Part shown: positions 5,722 through 6,625 of the stretch, in pieces
How positions within the stretch are numbered: position 1 is the first letter of the stretch
Layout of the letters: each line of letters begins with the position of its first letter
The notes under the pieces: generated by a model
Database searches by the model: none
What the model was told of the DNA's origin: nothing
The model's input: the letters and a program-made list of their open reading frames with translations, nothing else
Made by a program: the position numbers and the translations under genes
From: Lachnospiraceae bacterium UBA3332
GTDB taxonomy: Bacteria > Bacillota > Clostridia > Lachnospirales > Lachnospiraceae
Direction of reading: 5' to 3'
Length of the DNA stretch: 6,625 nucleotides
Assembly (NCBI GenBank): GCA_002361095.1
Contig: DERU01000037.1
Coordinates: forward strand, 1 to 6,625

Positions 5722-6483
5722 GTGGGACGTAGAATGTGGAAAAACGATAGAAACCTTCTTTTGTTTATTGTGGCACTTTTGTTTGTGGTTTTGCTGTTCT
5801 CATGGGGCGCCGGCAGGCTGCGGTGGTCTGCTTTTCCGGTTCGTTTTTGGCATGTCGGGCGGCAAAACGCGCAGGAAGGGCAGATACAGGCATCATCGGA
5901 AGGGGTAAACGGAGAAAAAAGTTCCGATAAGGGAAAAGTAGCGCTGACCTTTGACGACGGGCCGGATCCGTCCCATACGGCTTTGCTTTTGGACGGCCTT
6001 GCGAAAAGACAGATCAAAGCCAGCTTTTTTATCACCGGAAAAAATGCGGAAAGTTATCCGGAACTGGTTAAACGGATGCATGAGGAGGGACATCTGATCG
6101 GAAACCATACTTACAGCCATTTGCAGCTGAACCGTTCCAACCGGGAACTTTTCAAGGAAGAACTGGTCAAAACCAATGACATCATTAAGGAAATTACAGG
6201 GGAGGAGGTTGTGTATGTGCGCCCCCCTTACGGAAGCTGGGACAAAAGCTTTGAGGAAGAATTGAATATGTTTCCGGTGCTTTGGACGATTGATCCGCTG
6301 GATTGGTGTACGGGAGACGCGGCATGCGTGATCAATAAAGTAGTCCCGAAAGTCAAGGAGAACGCCATTATTCTGCTGCATGACGAATACGATTCTTCCG
6401 TGACGGCGGCGCTGCAAATTGTGGATGAATTGAAAAAGCAGGGATACGAGTTCGTGACGGTGGATGAAATCCTGTTTGATTGA
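5722..6483 (+). CDS. Membrane-anchored polysaccharide (peptidoglycan-type) deacetylase, NodB domain
   Basis: A 253-residue protein with one N-terminal membrane span (about 11-29, positive residues before it) that leaves the rest outside the cell. A linker of some 40 residues is followed by a NodB/carbohydrate esterase 4 domain (about 72-250). All five family motifs are visible: TFDDGP (76-81, Asp78/Asp79), the zinc-binding GNHTYSH (His129, His133), RPPYG (167-171), WTIDPLDW (188-195) and ILLHD (217-221, His220). By family it removes acetyl groups from N-acetylated sugars of the cell wall or a surface polysaccharide using a divalent metal; in Firmicutes this often gives lysozyme resistance or acts in sporulation. 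The exact substrate cannot be told. The GTG start at 5722 is favoured by AGGAAAGGG (5707-5715); an ATG at 5734 is the alternative and would still keep the membrane span. Monocistronic as far as visible. Confidence 0.92.
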   Translation: MGRRMWKNDRNLLLFIVALLFVVLLFSWGAGRLRWSAFPVRFWHVGRQNAQEGQIQASSEGVNGEKSSDKGKVALTFDDGPDPSHTALLLDGLAKRQIKASFFITGKNAESYPELVKRMHEEGHLIGNHTYSHLQLNRSNRELFKEELVKTNDIIKEITGEEVVYVRPPYGSWDKSFEEELNMFPVLWTIDPLDWCTGDAACVINKVVPKVKENAIILLHDEYDSSVTAALQIVDELKKQGYEFVTVDEILFD

Positions 6484-6587
6484 ACAATTCCCCATGGAAA
6501 TCAATTTTGCAGCCGGGACGGGAGGGTATGGGCGGCAGGAGGGACAACGGCACTTTCCGGGGATGCTTCCGCCCGAAAAACGCGTAG

Positions 6588-6625
6588 CAGTTCATAGGGC
6601 CGCAAAGGACGCAGCCCAAGAACTG
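6588..6625 (+). other. Stem-loop at the window edge (possibly longer)
   Basis: CAGTTC (6588-6593) pairs with GAACTG (6620-6625), and inside it GGGC (6597-6600) pairs with GCCC (6613-6616) around a loop CGCAAAGGACGCA's core. It lies about 105 bases after the deacetylase stop and ends exactly at the window edge. It could be a terminator whose T-run is outside, or the start of a structured leader RNA. The 104 bases between the deacetylase stop and this structure contain nothing I can name. Confidence 0.35.

Noticed and set aside
5893..6504. Minus-strand open frame of 203 codons opposite the deacetylase
   Set aside because: It lies antisense to a gene with all five NodB motifs, has no recognisable domain and is a by-product of the opposite strand's codon pattern.
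6525..6587. A 19-codon frame starting at an ATG after GGGAGGGT
   Set aside because: The purine-rich stretch is only a base or two from the ATG, the peptide is short and Arg/Gly-rich, and nothing resembles a known small protein.

Overview
The window looks like chromosomal DNA of an anaerobic, low-to-mid GC Firmicute, most likely a clostridial Lachnospiraceae-type organism. This is inferred from the strong AGGAGG-type ribosome binding sites, extended -10 promoters (TGnTATAAT), the style of the histidine kinase/FtsX-ABC module, and a ClpP whose sequence resembles clostridial ones. No species can be named from the sequence alone.

Left part (1-3820, + strand): the 3' end of a sensor histidine kinase gene, a 137-base gap holding a candidate regulator box and an extended -10, then a MacB/BceA-type ABC ATPase and a two-repeat FtsX-type permease. 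This is the usual layout of a cell-envelope or antimicrobial-peptide sensing and export module, in which a two-component system (its response regulator and the kinase N-terminus lie off the left edge) switches on an ABC transporter from a promoter between them.

Middle part (about 3930-5212, + strand): a compact operon that is visibly more A/T-rich than its flanks. A good promoter overlapped by an imperfect 18-bp palindrome drives a 138-aa MarA/SoxS-like stand-alone AraC-type DNA-binding protein. Its stop codon overlaps by ATGA the start of a ClpP paralogue with an intact Ser-His-Asp triad and a three-residue insertion after the catalytic His. One sense codon after the ClpP stop, and in the same frame, a 65-aa DUF5808-like single-span membrane protein begins. 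This regulator-protease-membrane peptide cassette is the most interesting item in the window. No Clp ATPase is present.

Right part (5213-6625): 330 bases without a convincing gene (a perfect 16-bp palindrome, a possible coding relict and two minus-strand terminator-like hairpins), then a tRNA-Gly(CCC) gene on the minus strand with its own promoter. Next comes a membrane-anchored NodB-type polysaccharide (probably peptidoglycan) deacetylase on the plus strand. The last 142 bases hold no gene that I can support but end in a stem-loop cut by the window edge.
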